A stretch of 64,000 bases of DNA from the NCBI RefSeq assembly GCF_014489415.1, contig NZ_CP060822.1, positions 2,403,501 through 2,467,500 on the forward strand, given 5' to 3'. Source of the DNA: Cylindrospermopsis curvispora GIHE-G1 (GTDB taxonomy: Bacteria; Cyanobacteriota; Cyanobacteriia; Cyanobacteriales; Nostocaceae). This document shows, piece by piece, positions 57,287 to 64,000 of the stretch; the stretch's first letter is position 1, and the number at the start of each line of letters is the position of its first letter. Both the position numbers and the translations under genes were made by a program. The notes below the pieces were generated by a model. The model ran no database searches, was not told the DNA's origin, and was given only the letters and a program-made list of their open reading frames with translations.

Positions 57287-57751
57287 ATGAAAAATCCTCA
57301 AATCCATTTTAGCGATCGCCTGACGGAAATTGATATATATCAACTTCAAGATTTATTTAATCATACTGCTTTTTGGGCTAAGGGGCGTAGTATAGAGGAT
57401 TTGAGTACAGCTGTTGCTAATAGTAAACCGGTAATTTCTGTTTGGGAGAGAGAAAAATTAATTGGTTTTGCTAGAGCGAATTCTGATGGTATATATCGCG
57501 CTACCATTTGGGATGTGGTAATTCACCTAGATTATCAAGGAAGAGGTTTGGGAATGAGGTTAGTGAGGAGGATTTTATCCCATCCTCTAATGCAGGTAGA
57601 GCGTGTTTATTTAATGACAACTCATCAACAAAAGTTTTATGAGAAAATTGGGTTTCAACATAATAATAGCACTACCATGGTACTACATAATAATTCTAAA
57701 TTAGGTTCTATTGAGCAAGAAGTGCAACTTCAGGAATTGAAGTACTTGTGA
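57287..57751 (+). CDS. GNAT-family N-acetyltransferase
   Basis: A 154-residue acyl-CoA-dependent transferase. The acetyl-CoA-binding motif A is WDVVIHLDYQGRGLGMRLVR (Q/R-x-x-G-x-G/A as QGRGLG), followed by LMTTHQQKFYEKIGFQHN, the motif B end. ATG 57287 (MKNPQIHFSDRL) is chosen; an in-frame ATG at 57257 would add ten residues. Substrate unknown. Its last 44 bases overlap the convergent histidine kinase gene. Confidence 0.87.
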   Translation: MKNPQIHFSDRLTEIDIYQLQDLFNHTAFWAKGRSIEDLSTAVANSKPVISVWEREKLIGFARANSDGIYRATIWDVVIHLDYQGRGLGMRLVRRILSHPLMQVERVYLMTTHQQKFYEKIGFQHNNSTTMVLHNNSKLGSIEQEVQLQELKYL

Positions 57752-58667
57752 TTTGGGGTAGGGTAATTTGCAATCTGGTGAAATTTGTCGTCTCATTACT
57801 AATGGGAGGAGAATCGGGTTCAACAATTTCTAGTTTCCCTCCCATCATTTCCAGTAATCTTTGATTGATTAATAATTTCATTCCTGGTGAGATATTTCTG
57901 ATTTCTGAATCATGGTTATCAGTTATGTGTAAACAGGTGTCTAACCTTTCATAAGAAATTACTGTATTGCTAGGAAGATCCAGATAAATATCAAGATGAC
58001 TATTTATATCAGTAGTAATATTGCCATGGGGGGATTTGATAAGAAGACAAATATATCCCGATTCCATCCTGCTAATTGTGTTATCTATCAAGCTTACAAG
58101 GATTTGCCGTAACCAGCGTTTATCTGCTAACACATAAATTTCCGATGCGGGTAAACAGATTTGCAAAGGGAAATTACGATTAGCAGCTAACATATAAGTC
58201 AGTTCTTCAACCTCTCCAAAAACCTCCCTTATGCCCACGGATTCAATTACCAACTGATTAGTTCCATGTTCTATTCTCGCAATATTTAGGATTTCATCAA
58301 TTATTTTTAAAAACTGTAGCGACCTTTCGTATGCTTGATTAATAAATTCTCTCGCTTCCTGGGGATTTTCACATAAGTCATGTAAAATTAATTGGTGAAG
58401 TCCAATTAATCCATTAATAGGCGATCGCAATTCATGGCTAATCCTGGACAAAAACCCTGCATGAAATTGGCTCATTTCCCTGGCCATTTCATAAGCCAAT
58501 TCTGTTTGGTGTAGCTGCTGTAAAATTTGTGTTTGTGATCTTTCCCAAGTATTTTTATCCGGATTAGTTTGATATCCAGATGAATTTGCCGGGTTGGATA
58601 ATAATTTACCAATGACAATTCCTAGCAACATTCCGATGGCTAAATATAAAAAGTTAGTAAAATTCAT
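57708..58667 (-). CDS. Membrane-anchored sensor histidine kinase
   Basis: A 319-residue kinase from the ATG at 58667 (MNFTNFLYLAIGMLLGIVIG), giving one N-terminal membrane helix; the frame is open 25 codons further up. HisKA has FLSRISHELRSPINGLIGLH with the phosphoryl His. The HATPase part keeps the N-box-like LRQILVSLIDNTISRMESGY, but the G1/G2 boxes are weak, and the end reads GMKLLINQRLLEMMGGKLEI. No response regulator is adjacent. It overlaps the GNAT gene by 44 bases. Confidence 0.85.
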   Translation of the reverse strand: MNFTNFLYLAIGMLLGIVIGKLLSNPANSSGYQTNPDKNTWERSQTQILQQLHQTELAYEMAREMSQFHAGFLSRISHELRSPINGLIGLHQLILHDLCENPQEAREFINQAYERSLQFLKIIDEILNIARIEHGTNQLVIESVGIREVFGEVEELTYMLAANRNFPLQICLPASEIYVLADKRWLRQILVSLIDNTISRMESGYICLLIKSPHGNITTDINSHLDIYLDLPSNTVISYERLDTCLHITDNHDSEIRNISPGMKLLINQRLLEMMGGKLEIVEPDSPPISNETTNFTRLQITLPQITSTSIPEVALLAQ

Positions 58668-58734
58668 GGGTTTTTCATAATCAAAATAAAGATATAGCAC
58701 CCAACCCTCACCTTTAGCTATTAGCGCAATAACC

Positions 58735-59307
58735 TTAACCAACTATAATACTACCTTGACGAAGAATTTGCCAATGATTTTCTGTCCATTTGGCTACGGT
58801 AGATGGAACTCCTAAACCTTTATATTCTATCAATTCTTCAGTCAGAACATCTGGAAATTCTACAGCTATTTCAGCTTGTGTTTCCAACGGGGGTTTTCCT
58901 GATAAATTAACACTCGTGGTTGCCATAGGTCCAGTTTGTGCCAAAATTGCTCGAGCTATAGGATGATTGGGAACCCTAATACCAATAGTAGTGGGATCTT
59001 GAGGATTCATTACCCTAGGAACTTTATCGCTAGCTGGTAAAACCAGAGTCAATGCACCAGGCCAATATCTATTCACCACCTCTTGCCAAATTTCATATTC
59101 TTGATCACTACCTTTTACATATTCCCACAAACTTTCCGGTTCAGCTCCCATTAAAATTAAGGGTTTGTCTAAACTGCGCTGTTTAGCAATATATATTAAT
59201 TCTGCTTTTGTGGGTATGGTAGCCATCCCAGGAACTGTATCTGTGGGGAAACTAATTATTTTCCCCTCCTTAGCACCACGAATTAGACGATCTAGAGAAA
59301 TGTTCAT
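58735..59307 (-). CDS. L-threonylcarbamoyladenylate synthase (Sua5/YrdC/YciO type)
   Basis: Makes threonylcarbamoyl-AMP from threonine, bicarbonate and ATP for t6A37 of ANN-decoding tRNAs. Signatures: IISFPTDTVPGMATIPTK, IYIAKQRSLDKPLILMGA, RYWPGALTLVLPASDKVPRV, IGIRVPNHPIARAILAQTGP and MATTSVNLSGKPPLETQAEI. The start MNISLDRLIRGAKEGK at 59307 gives 190 residues; the frame is open to 59337. The C-terminal Sua5 domain is absent, so it is the YrdC/TsaC form. Confidence 0.92.
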   Translation of the reverse strand: MNISLDRLIRGAKEGKIISFPTDTVPGMATIPTKAELIYIAKQRSLDKPLILMGAEPESLWEYVKGSDQEYEIWQEVVNRYWPGALTLVLPASDKVPRVMNPQDPTTIGIRVPNHPIARAILAQTGPMATTSVNLSGKPPLETQAEIAVEFPDVLTEELIEYKGLGVPSTVAKWTENHWQILRQGSIIVG

Positions 59308-59333
59308 ACAGTCTTTATTTAAACCACTCCTTA

Positions 59334-60173
59334 TCAACCATCTATTAATTTAGCTTTAGCTTGTTGCCAAAGCGCCTCTAATTCCGCCAATTTATAATCA
59401 CTAATTGGACGATCCATAACCTGTTCCATAGTTCTTAAACGTTGAACAAATCGTAAACTTGTTCCTGCCAAACCTCTAGCAGGATCAAGATTATACCATC
59501 TAGCTAGTTGAATAATTGCAAATAATAAATCTCCCAATTCTGACTCTTGTCTTTCTGGTGTTTCCCCAGCTAAAGCTTGGTCAAACTCAGCTAATTCTTC
59601 GTGAAATTTATCCCAAACTTCCTTAATATCACTCCATTCAAAACCAACCTCAGCAGCTTTTTGAGAAATTTTCATAGCAGCATTTAATGGTGGAAGACTA
59701 CGACGATAGCGATTTAACTTATCACTGAGTTTTTGGGTTGCCATAGTTTGCCCTTTTTCTGCTGCTTTGATTTCATCCCAATTTTGGCGCACTTGCTCTA
59801 CATTTTCCACTTTCACATCACTAAACACATGGGGATGACGACGAATTAGTTTTTGGGCAATACCCTCAGCTACCTCTTTTACAGAAAAATCCCCCTTTTC
59901 GCTGGCTATCTGAGCTTGTAATATTACCTGTAATAGTAAATCTCCCAACTCCTCACATATAGCACTTTGTTCTCCTGTACTAATCGCGTCTACTACTTCG
60001 TATGCTTCTTCAATTATGTAGGGAGTTAAGCTGGTTTGGGTTTGTGCCAAATCCCATGGACATCCACCTTCAGGCGATCGCAATTTAGCAACTACATCTA
60101 GTAACTCTTGTAAAGCCACTAAATGGGAGTTATCAGCTATGTTATTTTTGATAAATTTATTCTGTGCTGTCAT
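59334..60173 (-). CDS. mazG: Nucleoside triphosphate pyrophosphohydrolase
   Basis: Tandem-domain MazG of 279 residues that removes aberrant NTPs. The N-terminal domain has LRSPEGGCPWDLAQTQTSLT, then IIEEAYEVVDAI and EELGDLLLQVILQAQIA, the metal-binding ExxE...ExxD pattern. The C-terminal domain repeats it in weaker form (FHEELAEFDQAL, ESELGDLLFAIIQLARWYNL). It lies eight bases after the DUF2227 gene on the same strand and ahead of the Sua5 gene, likely one operon. Confidence 0.94.
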   Translation of the reverse strand: MTAQNKFIKNNIADNSHLVALQELLDVVAKLRSPEGGCPWDLAQTQTSLTPYIIEEAYEVVDAISTGEQSAICEELGDLLLQVILQAQIASEKGDFSVKEVAEGIAQKLIRRHPHVFSDVKVENVEQVRQNWDEIKAAEKGQTMATQKLSDKLNRYRRSLPPLNAAMKISQKAAEVGFEWSDIKEVWDKFHEELAEFDQALAGETPERQESELGDLLFAIIQLARWYNLDPARGLAGTSLRFVQRLRTMEQVMDRPISDYKLAELEALWQQAKAKLIDG

Positions 60174-60181
60174 AATTAGTA

Positions 60182-60775
60182 TTACTGGTTTTTATTAGCT
60201 TTAGGTTTAGAACGACGACTGTGAATCTTACGTTTTCTAATTTTGCTACTGGGTAGTAAAGCGTGAACACCTTGTTTTTGAAAACGTTTGTAGGTGGAAT
60301 TTATCCAATCACTGAGGTAGTGACTCATAGCACCAAGTTCACAACCTACAAACCAGGCAAAAAACTCCCGGCCGTATGTATATATATTTTGTCTCACCTT
60401 TGCCCAAATATCACCCCAGTTCACAGATATGTTAGAAAAACTGGCGAGTATTAATAAAATTAACCCAGTAGTGGCAGCTATAAATACCATTAAATAAACC
60501 ACCCGAAGAGTAGTACCAATAATTGGGCCATGGGACAAAAAAGAGCGATGACGCAAACTTTGTTGATAGGGTAACCAAATCCAACGGAACCAACCCCATC
60601 GCTGGAACTGACGAGAATAAATATCCAAGTCAGGGCCAAACATCAAACCACCAAACATAAACCCGCCCAGCACCACTAAGGTCATATTACCGCTACCAGT
60701 AGCAACTAAAGTTACACTAGCAACTACGGGAATAGACCAGATAGTAATGCGGTCATGTGTTTGTCCAGAAGGCAT
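60182..60775 (-). CDS. DUF2227-type metal-binding membrane protein
   Basis: A 197-residue protein with three to four membrane helices. Conserved polar residues near the membrane, MPSGQTHDRITIW, FGPDLDIYSRQFQRWGWFRW and LRHRSFLSHGPIIGTTLR, fit a metal-dependent hydrolase-like (YdjM/PhoU-like 'metal-binding') family. The C-terminus is very basic (SKIRKRKIHSRRSKPKANKN). Exact role unknown. First of a probable operon with mazG and the Sua5 gene. Confidence 0.82.
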   Translation of the reverse strand: MPSGQTHDRITIWSIPVVASVTLVATGSGNMTLVVLGGFMFGGLMFGPDLDIYSRQFQRWGWFRWIWLPYQQSLRHRSFLSHGPIIGTTLRVVYLMVFIAATTGLILLILASFSNISVNWGDIWAKVRQNIYTYGREFFAWFVGCELGAMSHYLSDWINSTYKRFQKQGVHALLPSSKIRKRKIHSRRSKPKANKNQ

Positions 60776-60889
60776 TGGAGAAAACTAACACCTCAAAATT
60801 CAAAACTTAACAACTAATACCTGCCCAGTATAGCGAATAACCTGCCATTAAGAAAGTCCCAAAATCAAAAAAAATTTTCTCTAAACCCC

Positions 60890-60919
60890 TTGCCAAATTT
60901 TGAAAGCTTGTGTTATGTT
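60890..60919 (+). promoter_or_regulatory. Promoter of tRNA-Val
   Basis: TTGCCA at 60890-60895 and TATGTT at 60914-60919, with 18 bases between. The start would be about a dozen bases ahead of the tRNA at 60939. Confidence 0.6.
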
Positions 60920-60938
60920 AATAGGGTGAAAAAAACAA

Positions 60939-61011
<73 letters not shown>

Positions 61012-61038
61012 TTTAAAAGAACATCTGGCGAGTACAAC

Positions 61039-61066
61039 AATGCCCGGTCAAAAACTGGGCATTTTG
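61039..61066 (+). terminator. Terminator after tRNA-Val
   Basis: AATGCCCGGT pairs with ACTGGGCATT (one wobble), loop CAAAA, then a short T-run (TTTTG). It sits 28 bases after the tRNA and before the convergent cofG gene. Confidence 0.75.
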
Positions 61067-61078
61067 TCGTCCTAATGA

Positions 61079-62014
61079 TTAGGAAAAAGCCATTGCACCC
61101 AGAACAGAATGAGTTCTTTGATAAACGGGTAAGCGTGGTAGTAGAGTCCATCCAGCAGACAGCAAAACTTCCCTAAGTCTATTTACTTCCCGATGAGGAT
61201 AATCAGGATTAACTTCATCCCTGGGACCAATTCCTCCCAAATCCCTAGCTCCCGCATCCAAACAAGCCAATAACCAGTTTTCCTCAGGGACTAAATTGGG
61301 GGGAATTTGAATAGTGATATCCGATGGTAAAATCTCCCGCGCTTGCGCTATGACCTGGGGTAGCTGATAAGGATCAAAAGCAACTTCATCAAAGGTTTGT
61401 TGAGATCCCGGACTATGGGGTTGTAAAATAACTTCTTGTATGTTTTGATACTTTAAATGTAAATCAGCAATAGCCATGAGGGTTTGTCGTCTATCATCTT
61501 CATTTTCACCTATTCCTAATAGTAAACCAGTAGTAAAGGGAATTTGTAACTCCCCGGCCCATTGTAAATGTTGTAAACGTAACTCTGGAATTTTACTAGG
61601 TGCATGGCGGTGAACAGTATGTAATAGTTTGGGGTTTAACTGCTCTAACATTAAACCCATAGAAGCATTGACATTTTTAAGCCTTTGCATTTCTGAAAAA
61701 CTGAGAATTCCAGCATTGGTATGGGGTAGAAACCCCATGGAAAGAGCAAGGAGACATAGGTCATAAATCAGGTCCAACCATTCCTGACGTCTAGATGATA
61801 AAGGGTGAACTTCACCGCTGAGAATTAGGATTTCACAGATACCTTGACCTTTTAGGGAGAGTAAAATTTTCTCTGCTTGCTCTAAGGTCATCCAAGGATG
61901 GGAACCTATATCAGAGCGAAAGTTACAATAGGTGCACTTATTAAAACACTCATAGGTGGGAACAAGAGTGTATGCAGGGCTATAAGTGACTATCTGGTTG
62001 GGGAGTGGTAACAT
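61079..62014 (-). CDS. cofG: 7,8-didemethyl-8-hydroxy-5-deazariboflavin synthase subunit CofG
   Basis: A radical SAM enzyme of 311 residues for the deazaflavin F0 (8-HDF), the antenna chromophore of some cyanobacterial photolyases. The cluster motif is CFNKCTYCNF (CxxxCxxC) near residue 23, followed by LILSGEVHPLSSRRQEWLDL, TNAGILSFSEMQRLKNVNAS, TTGLLLGIGENEDDRRQTLM and ARDLGGIGPRDEVNPDYPHR. It works with CofH, which is not in this window. Reads toward tRNA-Val. Confidence 0.93.
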   Translation of the reverse strand: MLPLPNQIVTYSPAYTLVPTYECFNKCTYCNFRSDIGSHPWMTLEQAEKILLSLKGQGICEILILSGEVHPLSSRRQEWLDLIYDLCLLALSMGFLPHTNAGILSFSEMQRLKNVNASMGLMLEQLNPKLLHTVHRHAPSKIPELRLQHLQWAGELQIPFTTGLLLGIGENEDDRRQTLMAIADLHLKYQNIQEVILQPHSPGSQQTFDEVAFDPYQLPQVIAQAREILPSDITIQIPPNLVPEENWLLACLDAGARDLGGIGPRDEVNPDYPHREVNRLREVLLSAGWTLLPRLPVYQRTHSVLGAMAFS

Positions 62015-62227
62015 TATGAAAAATCACCAGAAAATGTTTACAAAGGTATAAAGTCCGTAATACTTAATATATATGGGTTTTTAGGTCTAGATATAAAAAT
62101 ATAAAGAAATTTTAGTAGAGTATCTTTATAAAAGGATCTCTTCTTTTTCCTAGATGCTAAGGTAGACATAAAGTATTTGACTAACAAGCGCAACTTACAG
62201 TACATATTTTATACAGGAGAAAGTCTA

Positions 62228-62823
62228 CGGTTTATACACGCCCCTTAGCCCGATTAATTGAACAATTACAACGTCTTCCCGGAGTTGGGCCCAAGTCTGC
62301 CCAACGCCTGGCTTTATATATCCTAAAGCGTCCGGATTCAGAAATTGAGGCTCTTGCACAAATATTAATTGATGCCAAAAAACAGGTAGGTTTATGTCAA
62401 GTTTGTTATCATCTTACAGCAGAACCTGTATGTGAAATTTGCCGCAATCCCCATCGAGATGGTCAAACCATTTGTGTGGTTGCTGATTCCCGCGATGTGA
62501 TTGCTCTGGAAAAAACCCGCGAGTATAGGGGTAAGTATCACGTCTTGGGCGGGGTGATTTCTCCTATAGATGGTATTGGACCTGAACAGTTGACTTTACA
62601 AGCTCTCGTCCGTCGCGTCAGTCAACAAAAACCCCAAGAGGTGATTATGGCCATTAGTCCTAGCGTAGAGGGGGAAACTACAACTCTGTATATAGCTGGG
62701 TTACTTAAACCATTTACCAGGGTAACCCGCATCGCTTTCGGTTTACCTATGGGTGGTGATTTAGAGTACGCTGATGAAATTACATTGGCTAAAGCACTAG
62801 AAGGTCGTCGGGAATTAGACTAA
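62228..62823 (+). pseudogene. recR: recR with a frameshift and no standard start codon
   Basis: Recombination mediator RecR. The N-terminal part reads [17 protein letters not shown] in one frame, then [20 protein letters not shown] in the next, through the zinc finger [16 protein letters not shown] and the Toprim domain ([29 protein letters not shown]) to GRRELD. Restoring one C in CTTCCGGAGTT (62276-62286) would reconnect the frames in the helix-hairpin-helix. In addition, the codon 8 bases after an AGGAG (62215-62219) is ACG where ATG or GTG is expected. The rest is fully conserved, so the damage is recent or a sequencing artefact. Confidence 0.82.
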
Positions 62824-62845
62824 CCATTACTTAAAATTGTTTGAT

Positions 62846-63394
62846 TTAGAACCCTACCAGTCTAGTCTGGTGTGATTTCTGTTGTAACCCGTGCATTTTG
62901 TCAAATAAATGCCAGCAATATTCTTCTGGTAACCCACAGGTAATTGCACCTCTTAATACTACATTAAAATACCAATCATTTGGTGGTATTTCCTCCAGTA
63001 ATTTATTTACCACGACGTACGTGCGAACATTTTTGTATATTTGACCTTCGTGCTGAATGTTGACCATCTCACGACGATAGAATTCCTGGCATACTCCCTC
63101 CCGCTTATCCAAATTTTCACTGAACCTCCAAGGTAGTTCATATAGCACACCTCTAACTAGGGAGGTAGTATCTTGTACCACATCTAAAACCCCGCATTTA
63201 CGTAAAGAGGAGTAGCCATAAAACCTCAGTCTATATTCTTTTAGTATGCCATGTCCAATTACGTAAGGATGGACATTCTCACCAAGCGATCGCTTTAAGT
63301 CTACCGGGCACATGCAAGAACCATAGGCAAAATAGTAGAATGTTGGTTCTTTTGGTATCTTGTGGGTTGGTGCTTTTTGTTGTGATTCTTGCAA
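62846..63394 (-). CDS. Gamma-glutamylcyclotransferase (GGCT)-fold family protein
   Basis: A 182-residue protein with the GGCT/AIG2-like pattern: FYYFAYGSCMCPVDLKRSLG near the start (YGS loop), then GHGILKEYRLRFYGYSSLRK, VLDVVQDTTSLVRGVLYELP, and a conserved acidic segment LDKREGVCQEFYRREMVNI with the likely catalytic Glu. It may act on gamma-glutamyl compounds. The only start in frame before the YGS loop appears to be TTG at 63394. Confidence 0.82.
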   Translation of the reverse strand: MQESQQKAPTHKIPKEPTFYYFAYGSCMCPVDLKRSLGENVHPYVIGHGILKEYRLRFYGYSSLRKCGVLDVVQDTTSLVRGVLYELPWRFSENLDKREGVCQEFYRREMVNIQHEGQIYKNVRTYVVVNKLLEEIPPNDWYFNVVLRGAITCGLPEEYCWHLFDKMHGLQQKSHQTRLVGF

Positions 63395-63455
63395 TTGTTT
63401 TTTCCTTGCTCAGAATTCTAGCATGTACCATATTATAGTAATTTTGCAACTTTTT

Positions 63456-64000
63456 GTGGTCAAACAAATTTGGCGGTTAATTCCCTGTTTTCCAGCATCT
63501 GGTAAAATACAAATGGCAGTTGATAGGTGGTTACTGCAACACCATCAGCACCAATCTTTAAAAACATACTCTGGAATTCTCAGGTTTTATACCTGGTCTC
63601 CCCCAGCTATTTCCCTTGGCCATCATCAAAAAACATACCCAGACTTTTGGCATCACTTAATTTGGCAAGGTGAGAGGATAGATTTGGTTTCTCGTCCCAG
63701 TGGTGGTAGGGCGGTTCTACATCAAGGTGATTTAACCTACACCGTTATCACATCGGGAATAACCGGGAACCGATTGCAATCTTACACCAAGATTTGTGAC
63801 TTTCTGATTCAAGGATGGGGGTCACTTGGGGTGCAATTAAGCTATGGTCAAGCAGGAAGGGGTTATATCCACAATCCTAACTGCTTTGGAACTGCAACGG
63901 GTGCAGATTTAATTCTGCCAAATGGTGCTAAACTGATTGGTAGCGCCCAACTGCGAACTGATAAGGCCATTCTCCAACATGGCTCCATGGTCTTGGAGCC
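63456..64000 (+). CDS. Lipoate/octanoate-protein ligase or transferase family protein, partial
   Basis: An open frame from GTG 63456 runs off the right edge (181 codons seen). It begins VKQIWRLIPCFPASGKIQMA and shows the biotin/lipoate ligase fold: LRFYTWSPPAISLGHHQKTY, then the RRxGGG-like SRPSGGRAVLHQGDLTYTVI, and CFGTATGADLILPNGAKLIG with the conserved Lys-Leu-Ile-Gly-Ser-Ala-Gln. It should attach lipoyl or octanoyl groups to carrier domains. The C-terminus is outside the window, so LipM-like versus LplA-like cannot be decided. Confidence 0.85.
   Translation, partial: MVKQIWRLIPCFPASGKIQMAVDRWLLQHHQHQSLKTYSGILRFYTWSPPAISLGHHQKTYPDFWHHLIWQGERIDLVSRPSGGRAVLHQGDLTYTVITSGITGNRLQSYTKICDFLIQGWGSLGVQLSYGQAGRGYIHNPNCFGTATGADLILPNGAKLIGSAQLRTDKAILQHGSMVLE

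Noticed and set aside
63425-63436. GTACCATATTAT shared with 38792-38803
   Set aside because: A 12-base AT-rich match can easily occur by chance in this composition.

Overview
The window is chromosomal DNA from a filamentous, probably heterocyst-forming cyanobacterium (order Nostocales). Evidence seen directly: many HIP1-type GCGATCGC octamers, photosynthesis genes (a PsbP-family protein, psbY, a PSII S4-domain protein, pcyA for phycobilin synthesis), a kaiABC clock cluster whose kaiA is the short C-terminal form usual in Nostocales, a devBCA heterocyst-type exporter operon, a hgdD-like tolC gene directly after kaiC (the gene order I recall from Anabaena PCC 7120), and the C-terminal half of a split DnaE intein. 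A small-genome genus such as Raphidiopsis/Cylindrospermopsis is possible, but that is inference.

Layout. 0-4.5 kb: an SLH/OprB-type porin, an Rrf2 regulator next to cysK, a J-domain protein and a DUF2267 protein. 4.7-9.9 kb: the complete urea ABC transporter urtABCDE with an NtcA-type box upstream. 9.86-10.75 kb: an IS200/IS605-type insertion with an apparently intact tnpA and a tnpB reduced to its two ends. 10.7-18.4 kb: housekeeping genes (pyrG, an amidase, an epimerase, tRNA-Lys, PsbP-like, maf, pcyA, pdxA). 18.4-22.1 kb: devBCA behind a textbook NtcA promoter. 22-29.2 kb: glycerate kinase, Ycf20-like protein, lipoprotein, a GT39-type glycosyltransferase and a large CBS/hybrid histidine kinase. 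29.2-34 kb: kaiA-kaiB-kaiC-hgdD. 34-42 kb: a small membrane protein, PSII S4 protein, a DhaM-type phosphotransferase fusion, a CPP1-like protein, a 584-base gap that holds a candidate structured RNA, a B12-binding radical SAM enzyme and moeA. 42.1-45.5 kb: split-intein dnaE-C, then a tandem pair of P-loop ATPase genes of which the first is a deleted remnant. 45.6-53.4 kb: M16 peptidase, VOC protein, TIGR02652-type protein, gamma-class carbonic anhydrase-like protein, psbY, folC and an orphan solute-binding protein. 53.4-56 kb: pilMNO. 56-64 kb: rubrerythrin with a structured minus-strand upstream region, a GNAT enzyme, a histidine kinase, Sua5, mazG, a DUF2227 protein, tRNA-Val, cofG, a damaged recR, a GGCT-fold protein and a lipoyl/octanoyl-transferase-family gene cut by the window edge.

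How the genes work together: nitrogen control is the clearest theme. NtcA-type boxes lie upstream of both urea uptake (urt) and heterocyst glycolipid export (devBCA). The outer-membrane partner of DevBCA, HgdD, is encoded about 10 kb away after kaiC. I did not find an obviously new multi-gene system. The best leads are two structured non-coding regions (about 38.87-39.06 kb and 56.91-57.06 kb), a recR gene with two lesions, a minimal deleted tnpB, and the duplicated and then deleted ATPase pair.
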